DNA from: Psychroserpens luteus | Lineage (GTDB): Bacteria; Bacteroidota; Bacteroidia; Flavobacteriales; Flavobacteriaceae | Length of the DNA: 64,000 nt | Direction: 5' to 3' | Assembly: GCF_015319355.1 (NCBI RefSeq) | Contig: NZ_JADILU010000001.1 | Coordinates: forward strand, 248,001 to 312,000 | Shown here: positions 46,609-54,860 of the stretch, piece after piece | How positions within the stretch are numbered: the stretch's first letter is position 1 | How the letters are laid out: every line of letters starts with the position of its first letter | Translations under genes and position numbers: made by a program | Notes under the pieces: generated by a model | What the model saw: the letters and a program-made list of their open reading frames with translations, nothing else | Database searches by the model: none | Told to the model about the DNA's origin: nothing

Positions 46609-46962
46609 CTAATCTTTTTTCTCATCAGATTTTTGTTTCTGAATTTTAGTAGAATTAGGATTAGCCTTTTCAGGTTTAGATTTCTCATCAGAAACCTCAC
46701 GAGACCACTTTTCGGTCACATAAGAAATGATAAACATCTCATTTCCGATCAACTCTAAAAGTTCTTTATTTTCCAACTCCACAAGATTATGTTCTTTAGG
46801 AATGGTTCCGTCAAAACGTTTTTTAATAATCTCGATAAGTTCTTTTCTTGAAAAGTAGAACGCAAGGTTCTTACTCATCAGAGATTCAGTTTCTTTTCCC
46901 AATGCAAGGTTTCTTAAGACAGTTGCAAAGTGTTTCATTAATTGTTCTTTGTTTGTTTTCAT
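46609..46962 (-). CDS. Mobile-element small protein, paralogue 1
   Basis: 117 residues, helical. The middle (FSRKELIEIIKKRFDGT ... ELIGNEMFIISYVTEKW) aligns by eye with the 199- and 91-residue proteins at 46982 and 52789. Here the N-terminal part is FATVLRNLALGKETESL and the tail is low-complexity and charged (KPEKANPNSTKIQKQKSDEKKD). Downstream in a group with 46982 and 47578. Function unknown. Confidence 0.6.
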   Translation of the reverse strand: MKTNKEQLMKHFATVLRNLALGKETESLMSKNLAFYFSRKELIEIIKKRFDGTIPKEHNLVELENKELLELIGNEMFIISYVTEKWSREVSDEKSKPEKANPNSTKIQKQKSDEKKD

Positions 46963-46981
46963 AATATTTAATTTTAAAATG

Positions 46982-47581
46982 TTACTGTAATAAATAGAGT
47001 TTATGGATCGTCAGTTCATCAGTTTTGAACTGTCCCTCAAGCTCTATATTCTTGATTTTTGCTTCGGCTTCCTCATGGGTGTCAAAGAAGTAAGACGGTT
47101 TCGTAGTCACTGCATAGGCATCTTCAGAAAGTACATCAGCGGTAAATATGCCAAAGACTTTTTTGGTAGTTCCTGTTTTTAAAAGCATGGAACGATAGTT
47201 TGAAATATCATACTCGTCCCACTGATCTACTGGTTTGTGAGCTAAATAGTGAATTTCGTTCTGTGTTCTAAAGAAAAATTCATCAATATCCTTTTGCTCA
47301 AATTCCGGGTATGAAACCATAGAACTTTCTAGCTTTTCGATTATGAAAAGCAGAATCCCGATATCATTTCCAATAAGATTAAACAAGTCTTCATCTGACT
47401 TTATAGCCAAAGTTTTCGGTGTCCACGTCTTATGAAACAACCACATCACCATTTCAATAAGTTCTTCTCGAGTAATGTATTGTTTCAGATTCTTGTGAAT
47501 ACCTTTTATATTTTCACTTTGAAGTCGTTCTACAAGCAATTCTAAAAAGAGAAGTATGCGTCGTTTTTCTCTTAATTTCAT
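46982..47581 (-). CDS. Mobile-element protein, paralogue 2 with C-terminal extension
   Basis: 199 residues. The N-terminal half (MKLREKRRILLFLELL ... YITREELIEMVMWLFH ... LFNLIGNDIGILLFIIEKL) is paralogous to the proteins at 46609 and 52789. The C-terminal half (about 100-199) is specific: EIHYLAHKPVDQWDEYDIS and YFFDTHEEAEAKIKNIE. It starts 4 bases before the stop of the 71-residue gene upstream, so it is co-translated. Function unknown. Confidence 0.6.
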   Translation of the reverse strand: MKLREKRRILLFLELLVERLQSENIKGIHKNLKQYITREELIEMVMWLFHKTWTPKTLAIKSDEDLFNLIGNDIGILLFIIEKLESSMVSYPEFEQKDIDEFFFRTQNEIHYLAHKPVDQWDEYDISNYRSMLLKTGTTKKVFGIFTADVLSEDAYAVTTKPSYFFDTHEEAEAKIKNIELEGQFKTDELTIHKLYLLQ

Positions 47582-47793
47582 AAGTTCTCTTCTTTAGCTT
47601 CACAGTGATTCATGATCGTTGCAAGCAAGTGGTCATAATCACCACTTTTTGCTTCGGCGAGTACCATTTCAATTTCAGAGGGACTCCAGCCTTCTTGTTT
47701 AGCTTTCTTTCGAAACACACCCATCACAGCGAATGCATTTCCGTTAACGCCAACCAAATCTAGGTTAACGATTTTGTCAATTACTTTTTTCAT
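47578..47793 (-). CDS. Small conserved phage/element protein
   Basis: 71 residues. The blocks LDLVGVNGNAFAVMGVF and SGDYDHLLATIMNHC recall a short protein common in phages and plasmids (pattern LVGxxGNAFAxMG ... SGDYDHLL). It has no catalytic motif that I know. First of a three-gene overlapping set; stop overlaps the start of the next gene. Confidence 0.65.
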   Translation of the reverse strand: MKKVIDKIVNLDLVGVNGNAFAVMGVFRKKAKQEGWSPSEIEMVLAEAKSGDYDHLLATIMNHCEAKEENL

Positions 47794-47837
47794 ATTTAAA
47801 GAGTTTACGCGACGAATTGTCGCTGATTAATATTGAA

Positions 47838-48641
47838 TTATTTGTTTTTTATATCTAGAGGAAAATTGGCAGTAAGGACTTCAATCTTTCGTCCACGAGT
47901 TTTTCCAGCAACTGCTTTGCGAGCAGAAAGGGGTTTGTCAAACTCGATAGTATACCAACCGTTTTTCTTTGCGTATTTGTTAAGTAGTTTAGAAGGGTAG
48001 GAACTCAATAGAAACTTTCCTTTCGTACCCTCGAGAGTGTCTAAAAGATTCTTATAATCAGTTTTGGTATAACCACCATAATGTCCTTGATTGGAATCGA
48101 TGTATGGAGGATCGACATAGTGAAATGCGTCCTCCATATCTCGACTCTTAATCACTTTACAAGCATCAATATTTTCTATTTGAACATTTTCTAAACGTTT
48201 AAAAACACTTTCATCAAATAGGAGTTTTTTATTCCGAAATGCATTCACACGTTTAGAGTATTTGTCATAACCCCAAGACCCTATTTGACATGAGAATCCC
48301 ATATTAGTACCTACATAAAATGCCCAAGCTTGTTGTAATTTATTAAACAGATGAGGCATTCGATAGATGGCATGAGCTACGGAGTATGTAGCACGAGAGA
48401 ATAAGGTGACTTCTATTTTAGTCTTTAGCGAATCAAAATCGGTCTTGACCACTTCATAAAAGTTAACCACCATATTGTTGGTGTCATTAATGACTTCAGC
48501 TTCTGAAGGGGATTTTGCAAAGAAAATGGCACCACCACCAAAGAAAGCTTCTGTATAAATACGATGTTTAGGAATGAGTGGAAGTATCGCAGAGATCATA
48601 TTGATCTTGCCTCCATAGTAGGTAATTGGAGTTTTAGGCAT
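47838..48641 (-). CDS. D12-class N6-adenine DNA methyltransferase (Dam-like)
   Basis: 267 residues. N-terminal ITYYGGK (about 6-12), AdoMet block EAFFGGGAIFF (about 32-42) and catalytic DPPY (about 175, HYVDPPYIDSNQGHYGGYT). The family methylates adenine in short sites (GATC in Dam). No restriction enzyme is adjacent, so this is an orphan methylase of the mobile element, perhaps protecting the element or regulating it. Confidence 0.9.
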   Translation of the reverse strand: MPKTPITYYGGKINMISAILPLIPKHRIYTEAFFGGGAIFFAKSPSEAEVINDTNNMVVNFYEVVKTDFDSLKTKIEVTLFSRATYSVAHAIYRMPHLFNKLQQAWAFYVGTNMGFSCQIGSWGYDKYSKRVNAFRNKKLLFDESVFKRLENVQIENIDACKVIKSRDMEDAFHYVDPPYIDSNQGHYGGYTKTDYKNLLDTLEGTKGKFLLSSYPSKLLNKYAKKNGWYTIEFDKPLSARKAVAGKTRGRKIEVLTANFPLDIKNK

Positions 48642-48684
48642 GGAAAAAAAGATTAAGGATGATTAAAGAAAAGGGGAGTGCTAG

Positions 48685-49152
48685 TTACAGGATATGATTA
48701 TCAGAAAAAGAAAAGTAGCTTTCAGAAGTAATAATTAAATGATCTAGTAATGTTACATCGAACAACTCAGCGAGTTTCGTGAGTTTTTTAGTAATCTGTT
48801 TGTCTGTTTCTGAAGGTTTTAATTGTCCAGATGGGTGATTGTGAGCAATGATTAGACCCGAAGCATTTGTGAGTAACACTAATTGATAGATTTCATGAAG
48901 ATTTGTTGAAACGCTTTTAATGGTTCCAGAACCAATTTCAGATATCCCAAGAACACAGTTCGCATTTGATAATGGAATTACCCAAAAGAATTCTTTTAAA
49001 TCTACACGTTTTAAATTTATATAAGAACGTAAGATTCGATCAGCATCTTTAGAGCTTTTGATCAGCATTGTTTTATTGAATAAAGGACGTTTGTAACAAA
49101 CCTCTATTTCGTGACAACCCATTAATTGGGTAACTGGTAATGTTGTTTTCAT
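48685..49152 (-). CDS. Short RadC/JAB-domain protein
   Basis: 155 residues, only the MPN/JAB part of RadC: metal motif HNHPSGQLKPSETD (about 103-116) plus VLLTNASGLIIAHN before it. The N-terminal HhH part of chromosomal RadC is absent, as in the versions carried by plasmids and integrative elements. The gap upstream holds a 15-base palindrome. Role unknown. Confidence 0.88.
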   Translation of the reverse strand: MKTTLPVTQLMGCHEIEVCYKRPLFNKTMLIKSSKDADRILRSYINLKRVDLKEFFWVIPLSNANCVLGISEIGSGTIKSVSTNLHEIYQLVLLTNASGLIIAHNHPSGQLKPSETDKQITKKLTKLAELFDVTLLDHLIITSESYFSFSDNHIL

Positions 49153-49169
49153 TTTTATTAAGTTTTATA

Positions 49170-49184
49170 GTACCAAATTGGTAC
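49170..49184. promoter_or_regulatory. 15-base palindrome upstream of short radC
   Basis: GTACCAAATTGGTAC is palindromic except for the central base and lies 18 bases before the radC-like start. An operator is possible. Confidence 0.35.
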
Positions 49185-49203
49185 GGATTAGAAATAAGCA
49201 GAC

Positions 49204-50439
49204 CTACAAGACTGTGTCTGCACTAAAGGGTATTGAAGGTCTACCATTAATCATAAGTCTGAGATAGATGGAATGATTGGGAAGAGATGTGAAATCTGAA
49301 GCTTTAAACACGGGATAGAATTCCTTTTCCATGAGTCGTGCGTCTTGAATTCCAAGACGAAAGCAAATGATTGTTCCGACGTTTCCAAGAACACTAGCTC
49401 TAACATCAGGATCTAGTTGGTGCAAAAACTGATTACTCAGATTTAAACCAATAGCAAATTTTCGAATTTGAGCCAATAGTTCTGAGATTAATTCAGAACC
49501 ACTGAGCGTTTGGAATTCATCGATGTAATAGAAATAAGGTGGACGTTCCTCTACAGGAGAATCTATTCTAGAGAAAGCAGCAGAAGAAAGGGAAGTGAGC
49601 AATAATCCACCAAGGATATTAGCCACATCAGTACCTACAGCTCCTTTAGCTAAATTGATGACTAAGACTGTTCCTGAGTCAATAATTTGTCTAAGTGACA
49701 ATTGGTCTTTATTATCGACTAATATTCTTTTAACAATATCATGAGATAACAAAGCCCCAAGTTTGTTTAAAATAGGAAGCAGGTCATTGGATTTATACTT
49801 CGAAAATTCTTTTTCAAAGAATATTTTCACTGCTTCATTACGAATGAAAGGAATACAAGACCGTCTAAAGGACTTATCATGCATAAGCTTCAGAATGTCC
49901 GATAGATTTGAGTTGGGTCTGTCCAATAGACCAAGAAGACACATTCTAAGAATATGCTCCATCTTCATTCCCCAAGCAGATTTCCAGTTACGCTGGAAAA
50001 TCTCCAGAATATTGGAAGCCACTAGAGAACGTTTCGAAGGACTTACATGACGAATTGGATTATATCCAAAAGGAATATTTGGATCAGTGACATCAAAGTA
50101 AATGTACTTTGTGTTTGGAAACCGCTCCCGAATATAATCGTCCATAAGTTTTGCAGAATCACCATGTGAATCTAAAAACATAAAACCTCTAGAAGCCAAT
50201 AGATCTTCAGACATTAGAGTTTGCAACAATGTCGTTTTTCCACTGGATGTTTTTCCAAAACAGTAGAGGTGCATCATTCGATCTTTCTGAAGGATTCCGA
50301 AGAGTTGACGATCATTTCTGAAATTTGCTCTAGCAAAATAGCTCACCTTATATGGATTGAAGGTCATAGAGGGGAGACATGTGAAATGAGTAAAAGAGTT
50401 GGATGTATTAAGTTGTGTAACCAAAAAGGGTATTGACAA
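49204..50439 (-). CDS. VirD4/HerA-like type IV coupling ATPase
   Basis: 411 residues. Walker A FGKTSSGKTTLLQTL (about 61-75), a MFLDSHGDSAKL block (about 86-97) and Walker B YYIDEFQTLSG (about 300). SNQFLHQLDPDVRASVLGNVGT is typical of the TraD/VirD4 and DUF87 group that pumps DNA or protein through a conjugation channel. There is no N-terminal membrane segment, and no relaxase or pilus gene nearby, so a stripped-down or helper-dependent element is likely. Confidence 0.85.
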   Translation of the reverse strand: MSIPFLVTQLNTSNSFTHFTCLPSMTFNPYKVSYFARANFRNDRQLFGILQKDRMMHLYCFGKTSSGKTTLLQTLMSEDLLASRGFMFLDSHGDSAKLMDDYIRERFPNTKYIYFDVTDPNIPFGYNPIRHVSPSKRSLVASNILEIFQRNWKSAWGMKMEHILRMCLLGLLDRPNSNLSDILKLMHDKSFRRSCIPFIRNEAVKIFFEKEFSKYKSNDLLPILNKLGALLSHDIVKRILVDNKDQLSLRQIIDSGTVLVINLAKGAVGTDVANILGGLLLTSLSSAAFSRIDSPVEERPPYFYYIDEFQTLSGSELISELLAQIRKFAIGLNLSNQFLHQLDPDVRASVLGNVGTIICFRLGIQDARLMEKEFYPVFKASDFTSLPNHSIYLRLMINGRPSIPFSADTVL

Positions 50440-50674
50440 TTAAAGAAATTGTTTAATCACCCTTAGGATGTGGGGAAAAGAACTTTCTGTATAGAGATGG
50501 AGTGATAAACTGAGAAAACTAACTGGTCGATAAAATCTGCTTTGCTTACCTCTATTATATCATGGCAACCTTTTAAGTGCCAGTAGTATTTACGAATTAG
50601 GGTTTACCTCAAGTGAATCTTGATTATATTTTTATTATGATATACACTATACGTGGTAACTTAAATATAAAGAA
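50440..50674 (+). promoter_or_regulatory. Intergenic region before the RNA candidate and integrase
   Basis: No ORF of note is seen in this AT-rich gap. It must hold promoters for the minus-strand ATPase gene and for the plus-strand RNA or recombinase. A good -7 box was not found. Confidence 0.3.
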
Positions 50675-50808
50675 ACCCGACATTGCTCGAAAGAGTCGTT
50701 CACTTTTTTAAAGTGTACTAAAGCAACAATGTGGAGTTATTCAACACTCTTGAATCTTTAGATTTGAGTTGATGAAAGACCCACTGGATTGCTTTCGGTG
50801 GGTCTTTT
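50675..50808 (+). ncRNA. Candidate structured RNA before the recombinase
   Basis: Several independent stems fit one fold. ACATTG (50680-50685) closes with CAATGT (50727-50732). Inside are CTC-GAAA-GAG (GNRA tetraloop, 50686-50695) and CACTTT-TTT-AAAGTG (50701-50715), giving a three-way junction. A further hairpin pairs CAA/TTG, CTC/GAG and AATC-TTTA-GATT (50742-50771). The last hairpin is a terminator (50775-50808) that ends 8 bases before the recombinase ATG. It could be a small RNA or an attenuator controlling recombinase expression. No Rfam family is recognised. Confidence 0.6.
50775..50808 (+). terminator. Perfect 10-bp terminator hairpin directly before the recombinase
   Basis: AAAGACCCAC (50775-50784) and GTGGGTCTTT (50798-50807) pair perfectly around a 13-base loop, followed by a short T-run. 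The recombinase ATG starts at 50816. Confidence 0.85.
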
Positions 50809-50815
50809 ATGTTAT

Positions 50816-51697
50816 ATGACAATTCAAAAATCAATACAGGTTTATCTAGACTGGAAACAAACACATACAAGCGTTGCTTATTCGCGCTACATTACTAGAT
50901 TAAAACATTTTATAAGCTTTATCTCTCCAAAGTCCTGTCTGCAAGATATTACAGGAGATGACATTGTGGCTTTCCATAAGAGTATGGAGACAACTTATAG
51001 TCCAACAACCATAGCTTACTCCGCTAGAATATTGAAAAATTTCTTTTGGTTTTGGCATGGAAGGGGACAGACAGAGATTAACCCAAAGGAAATTATTCCT
51101 ATACGTTTTATTAATGCAGATAAAGAAATCGTCACAAAATCTGATTTCGAGGATATGAACTTAGCGCTGGATGCTCATACACTCTCAGGTATTCAAAAGA
51201 AATTAGTATTAAATTTACTATGGGATACAGGAATGCGAGTTAGTGAACTTCTCGATATTAAATTATCGGATATTAGTAGTCAGCAATTAAATGGTCTTCG
51301 TACTGCCAAAGTGAGAAGTAGAAAGACAATGCGATATGATCTTGTGGTCTGGTCAGCAGCAACCAATGAACTATTAAATCAATATCTAGGAGTTAGATTG
51401 TGTATGCCTATAACTTCAGACTATGTGCTACTTAATAGAAAAACAGGAAAGCCATTCACAAGTAAAAGTGTTCAAAGATGGATAAAAGATATTGCTGATA
51501 TGGCAATGATTGATAAGAACATCACACCGCACAGCTTTAGACATGGAAAAGCCAATGAGATATTAGAATGTGGTGGTACCGTTAGAGATGTTGGAGCTTT
51601 ACTTAGACACGTAAGTCCAAGTTCAAGTTTTAACTATTTACAATTATCAGAGAGTAGATACTTACAAACAGCAGAACGTTTTTTAAGAACAGCTTAA
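50816..51697 (+). CDS. Tyrosine recombinase (integrase, XerC/D type)
   Basis: 293 residues from the ATG at 50816 (MTIQKSIQVYL). A longer TTG-initiated frame at 50789 would start inside the terminator hairpin and is rejected. N-terminal SAM-like core-binding domain (about 5-90). Catalytic residues R141 (DTGMRVSELL), H239 and R242 (HSFRHG), H265 (LRHVS) and Y274 (FNYLQ) are all present. It probably integrates or excises the element. Not adjacent to a tRNA in this window. Confidence 0.93.
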   Translation: MTIQKSIQVYLDWKQTHTSVAYSRYITRLKHFISFISPKSCLQDITGDDIVAFHKSMETTYSPTTIAYSARILKNFFWFWHGRGQTEINPKEIIPIRFINADKEIVTKSDFEDMNLALDAHTLSGIQKKLVLNLLWDTGMRVSELLDIKLSDISSQQLNGLRTAKVRSRKTMRYDLVVWSAATNELLNQYLGVRLCMPITSDYVLLNRKTGKPFTSKSVQRWIKDIADMAMIDKNITPHSFRHGKANEILECGGTVRDVGALLRHVSPSSSFNYLQLSESRYLQTAERFLRTA

Positions 51698-51704
51698 AAT
51701 AAAA

Positions 51705-51734
51705 CAAAAAGCAATCTAATTCAGATTGCTTTTT
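51705..51734 (+). terminator. Terminator after recombinase gene
   Basis: AGCAATCT (51710-51717) pairs with AGATTGCT (51723-51730), flanked by A-run and T-run. Confidence 0.88.
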
Positions 51735-52016
51735 ATTTATGATTGGAATATAATAGCTGTAGTACTTTCAACTATAAATAGTTATTTGAAGTCAGTGACA
51801 TATTTATAAACTAACCTTTATATTTAAGTTACCACCGTTCTTCCAAGTAATACTGCTCTTAATAGGGCATTTCTATTGTTGCTATCAACGTCGCACAATA
51901 TTGCTTGTGAGACATCAAGTCGAAGAACCCTAATGGTTTTAAGACAAATTGTTACAGATTACAAATAACCATGGTGATTAACACCTAAGGTTGAAGTACG
52001 TAAAGTAAAATTTAAA
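51735..52016. promoter_or_regulatory. Intergenic region with hairpin before the RepO-like genes
   Basis: No gene is seen. A nested hairpin, AACC-AT-GGTG-ATTAA-CACC-TAA-GGTT (51967-51992), lies 24 bases before the ATG at 52017 and may be an operator or a leader structure. Upstream there is another small stem, GTTG-CTAT-CAAC. Confidence 0.4.
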
Positions 52017-52226
52017 ATGACAACATTTTATAATGTATGTACGCGAAAGGAAATTAAGAGTCCAGTAGGAGAGAAGATGATCTATCATAAGGTAGGTGTA
52101 GTAAAAGTGACTAATAATGGCGGTTGGTTTTTACAAATGTATCATCAGCCAGAAACAAGTTTCTTTATTTTTCCAAATCAAAATGAAGAACTACCAGTAA
52201 TCAATTACGAAAGCCATGACGCTTAG
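52017..52226 (+). CDS. Small mobile-element protein, unknown
   Basis: 69 residues, beta-rich (YHKVGVVKVTNNGGWFLQMY, SFFIFPNQNEELPVI), no signal peptide. Overlaps the RepO-like gene by 11 bases and so probably belongs to the same transcript. No family recognised. Confidence 0.6.
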   Translation: MTTFYNVCTRKEIKSPVGEKMIYHKVGVVKVTNNGGWFLQMYHQPETSFFIFPNQNEELPVINYESHDA

Positions 52227-52728
52227 AAACACAACTCCAGTTCCAAATGTGTTTTTTGATAGTTTGATGATAGAATTATCATCTTCAGCAGTAAGAGTGT
52301 ATTTAAAAATAGTGCGTAATACTTATGGTTGGCGAGATCCACAAGGAAATGTAAAGCAGAGGGATTGGATTTCACACTCACAGTTTTCTAAAGTTGGACT
52401 CTCAAGTAGAAGTGTTACCACTGCCATTGATGAACTATTAGGTCATAATCTAATCACATTAACAGATGACTTTGGCAATCTACTTAATCATCCTAAACAG
52501 CGCAAGAATGCCAAACGCATATATTACGGACTACAATCAAATACCCAAGTAAATCTTGCCTTTAACAAAGCAAAAAACGACAAAAACAAAGCGCAATTCT
52601 TGCCGACGACAAAAGAAATTTCTTCACAAAAGTACAAAGCAAATGAGCGTTTAAGTGACCAGGAGAGAATGCAACAAATATTACAAAATGAAGAGGATAA
52701 GCAAATTAGAAGAAATAATTGGTTATGA
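52216..52728 (+). CDS. RepO-like winged-helix replication protein
   Basis: 170 residues. The N-terminal part resembles phage replication protein O: VPNVFFDSLMIELSSSAVRVYLK, RNTYGWRD, WISHSQFSKVGLSSRSVTTAIDEL. It is a winged helix that would bind an origin. The C-terminal part is charged and disordered. Its presence suggests that the element can be replicated or was derived from a phage or plasmid. Confidence 0.72.
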   Translation: MTLRNTTPVPNVFFDSLMIELSSSAVRVYLKIVRNTYGWRDPQGNVKQRDWISHSQFSKVGLSSRSVTTAIDELLGHNLITLTDDFGNLLNHPKQRKNAKRIYYGLQSNTQVNLAFNKAKNDKNKAQFLPTTKEISSQKYKANERLSDQERMQQILQNEEDKQIRRNNWL

Positions 52729-52788
52729 TAATTTAAGTATCATATTATTTCTTAAAAGAAATTATTTACCAAATCTATAAAACTATTT

Positions 52789-53064
52789 ATGAAATTAAGA
52801 GAAAAAAAGCGTGTGATTATTTTATTAAAACAACTTTCAGAGTTCTTGGAAACTACTGATAGACCTAAACTTAGTATTGAACTTTTTATGCACTACACTG
52901 ATGATGAGTTAAGACAGATTGTTTACTCTCGTTATTATGATGAGTGGAGTTTGAAAGAACTCAAAACTATGAAACGAATAGAGCTTATAAAAATAATTGA
53001 TTGTGATTTTCTTATTGTTCTATGGACTCTAAATCAATTAGAAGAGGGTATAATTAAAGTATAA
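52789..53064 (+). CDS. Mobile-element small protein, paralogue 3
   Basis: 91 residues, paralogous to the proteins at 46609 and 46982: MKLREKKRVIILLKQLSEF is close to MKLREKRRILLFLELLVER, and HYTDDELRQIVYSRYYDEW and IIDCDFLIVLWTLNQLEEG follow in register. It lies on the opposite strand and at the other end of the element. Function unknown. Confidence 0.6.
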   Translation: MKLREKKRVIILLKQLSEFLETTDRPKLSIELFMHYTDDELRQIVYSRYYDEWSLKELKTMKRIELIKIIDCDFLIVLWTLNQLEEGIIKV

Positions 53065-53072
53065 GTATAAAT

Positions 53073-53101
53073 AAAAACACTCATTTTTTATGAGTGTTTT
53101 T
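53073..53101. terminator. Bidirectional terminator at the element/secretion boundary
   Basis: AAAACACTCA (53074-53083) pairs with TGAGTGTTTT (53091-53100) between convergent genes. It probably ends both the element and the secretion operon transcripts. Confidence 0.88.
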
Positions 53102-53155
53102 GTTTGATTTAATCAAATGCTGAGGTTAGAAGATTTTCAATGAAAATTTCGTGAA

Positions 53156-53668
53156 TTAACCATAACTCCTCAACAATACTTTAGCCTGCAAATAATATTT
53201 GCCAGACCTAAAGTTTTTCTTTTTTTCAAAATGCAGATTTACTATCTCTCCAAACTTTGTTTTCTGTTCTAGCTGGAAGATAAGTTGATTAATTTCATTA
53301 AAATAACCTTCAACAACAAACTCATATGTTTTTATAGTTAAATCATTTTTAATGATAATATGTGGTTCTAAAAAATTAATAACTTCGAGATTATTAATCT
53401 CAGCGAATATATTAATGGACTTAAGAAGATTGTTCTGTATTGAAGACCCGTCTAATTGATATTTGGTTAAAAGCGAGTCATAATATATTTGTTTCTGTTT
53501 TAAAAGTGATAATTTTTTTGGTGCATTTTCAAATAATAGTTCTTGTTTCTTCAAGTCATTATACTGTTCTTTTTGTTGAATGGTTTTTGAAATAGCTAAT
53601 TGATAGCAAATCATAAGCGCTAAAACAAATCCAGCAATGAGTAATATGTTTTTATTCTTCTTACTCAT
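53156..53668 (-). CDS. PilO/GspM-like inner-membrane protein
   Basis: 170 residues. One N-terminal membrane helix (ILLIAGFVLALMICYQLAI), a coiled segment (EQYNDLKKQELLFE) and a small C-terminal domain match the PilO/GspM shape that supports the inner-membrane platform. Last gene of the minus-strand operon; overlaps the PilN/GspL-like gene by 8 bases. Sequence alone is weak, so the call rests on topology and position. Confidence 0.7.
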   Translation of the reverse strand: MSKKNKNILLIAGFVLALMICYQLAISKTIQQKEQYNDLKKQELLFENAPKKLSLLKQKQIYYDSLLTKYQLDGSSIQNNLLKSINIFAEINNLEVINFLEPHIIIKNDLTIKTYEFVVEGYFNEINQLIFQLEQKTKFGEIVNLHFEKKKNFRSGKYYLQAKVLLRSYG

Positions 53669-54860
53669 CGCTCAATATTATTTTGATTTCAAAATCTGAA
53701 ACAGAACTTGAAGAAGATCCATAATCTATAATATCAACGTGTTTTACCCAATCCATTTGCTCCAATTGACTAATCCATTTTGAAAATAGGCTACTGTCAG
53801 TCGAACTACCAGATAGTATAATTTTAAGATCATCAAGCTCTATTGGTTTATCTTCCTTAATACGTTTTTTGAGAGGTTGAAAATTAAATTCTGAAAGTAA
53901 AAGTGTTTCAGGTAAACTTTGCATGATACTATTGGCAAAATAGGACGTTTTAGAACCATTACTTTTTAGTAAGTCATCAACCATTTTCTGCTTTTTTGAA
54001 ACTAAACTATTTAGCGTTACTATTTTCTGTTTTGTAGACTCATTAATTTCGGAGACCTGTTTTAAATTATTAACCTGATTGAAGTAATGATTAAAAACAA
54101 AGAAATTTATTAGTAGTATCCCAAGAATTAGTAAACCAGCAGATTTCAAAAATTGATTAAAAAATTGGATGTGTTTGAATTCTGTTAATAAGTGATTCTT
54201 TTTATCTTCATAGTTCGTGATTGTAATATTATTCCTTAGCACTGTTTGTAAAGCACCTGATAAGGATAATAGTTCTTGGTTTGATACATTAAGACCATTT
54301 ATATCATAAATTTCATTTTCAACATTAACTTTATTAATTCCAGTTATCTCTTGATTTTCTATAGTGACAATTGAGTTTGATGTTTGAACCTCTTTCTTAT
54401 CGATAAATGTTTTAATTCCTGATATTGAACTGTTGCCTAAAGAAAAACTAATAATGTGAATTTTATTTTCAGAATAATTAGAAATTAAAGCATCCACATA
54501 ATTCTTTCTGCAAATTGAAATAAAGTATGATCTTGATTCAGAAATAATTTCAAAATAAAATTCTTCAATGTTTATATTTGGAAAAGCCTTGTATACTAAT
54601 TTAAGCGGTTCTTTTTGATTACTTTCAATAGTTTTTGATAAAACATTTCCATTATTGACAACCAGAATAGCATGTTGGTTTTTCGATAACTTTTTTGGGA
54701 TATTCTCTATAGAATCAATCTGAAAAGTTGATTCTAGATTTAATTCTTTTTTTGATTGTTTTAAAATTGAAACAGAAATAGGTGTATTGCTGTTTATTGT
54801 ATGCTCAATGCCACAAAAACGATTTCCATATTGAAGATATGTCCAAATTTTATTGAGCAT
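53661..54860 (-). CDS. PilN/GspL-like platform protein
   Basis: 399 residues. The N-terminal about 225 residues form a cytoplasmic part of PilM/GspL-like kind without clear ATPase motifs. A membrane helix at about 228-245 (AGLLILGILLINFFVF) is followed by a PilN-like coiled region (INESTKQKIVTLNSLVSKKQKM) and a ferredoxin-like fold (KIILSGSSTDSSLFSKWIS). It should bridge the ATPase to the inner-membrane platform. Start and upstream stop overlap as TAATG. Confidence 0.72.
   Translation of the reverse strand: MLNKIWTYLQYGNRFCGIEHTINSNTPISVSILKQSKKELNLESTFQIDSIENIPKKLSKNQHAILVVNNGNVLSKTIESNQKEPLKLVYKAFPNINIEEFYFEIISESRSYFISICRKNYVDALISNYSENKIHIISFSLGNSSISGIKTFIDKKEVQTSNSIVTIENQEITGINKVNVENEIYDINGLNVSNQELLSLSGALQTVLRNNITITNYEDKKNHLLTEFKHIQFFNQFLKSAGLLILGILLINFFVFNHYFNQVNNLKQVSEINESTKQKIVTLNSLVSKKQKMVDDLLKSNGSKTSYFANSIMQSLPETLLLSEFNFQPLKKRIKEDKPIELDDLKIILSGSSTDSSLFSKWISQLEQMDWVKHVDIIDYGSSSSSVSDFEIKIILSDE

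Noticed and set aside
50789-50815. Upstream TTG start for the recombinase
   Set aside because: It would begin inside the loop of the terminator hairpin; the ATG at 50816 starts the conserved N-terminus.
30000-53150. CRISPR array in the defence island
   Set aside because: No regularly spaced direct repeats were found on either strand.
31000-53150. Direct repeats (att sites) flanking the island
   Set aside because: By eye no repeat of convincing length was found near 30950-31060 and 53070-53156; needs comparison with an empty site.
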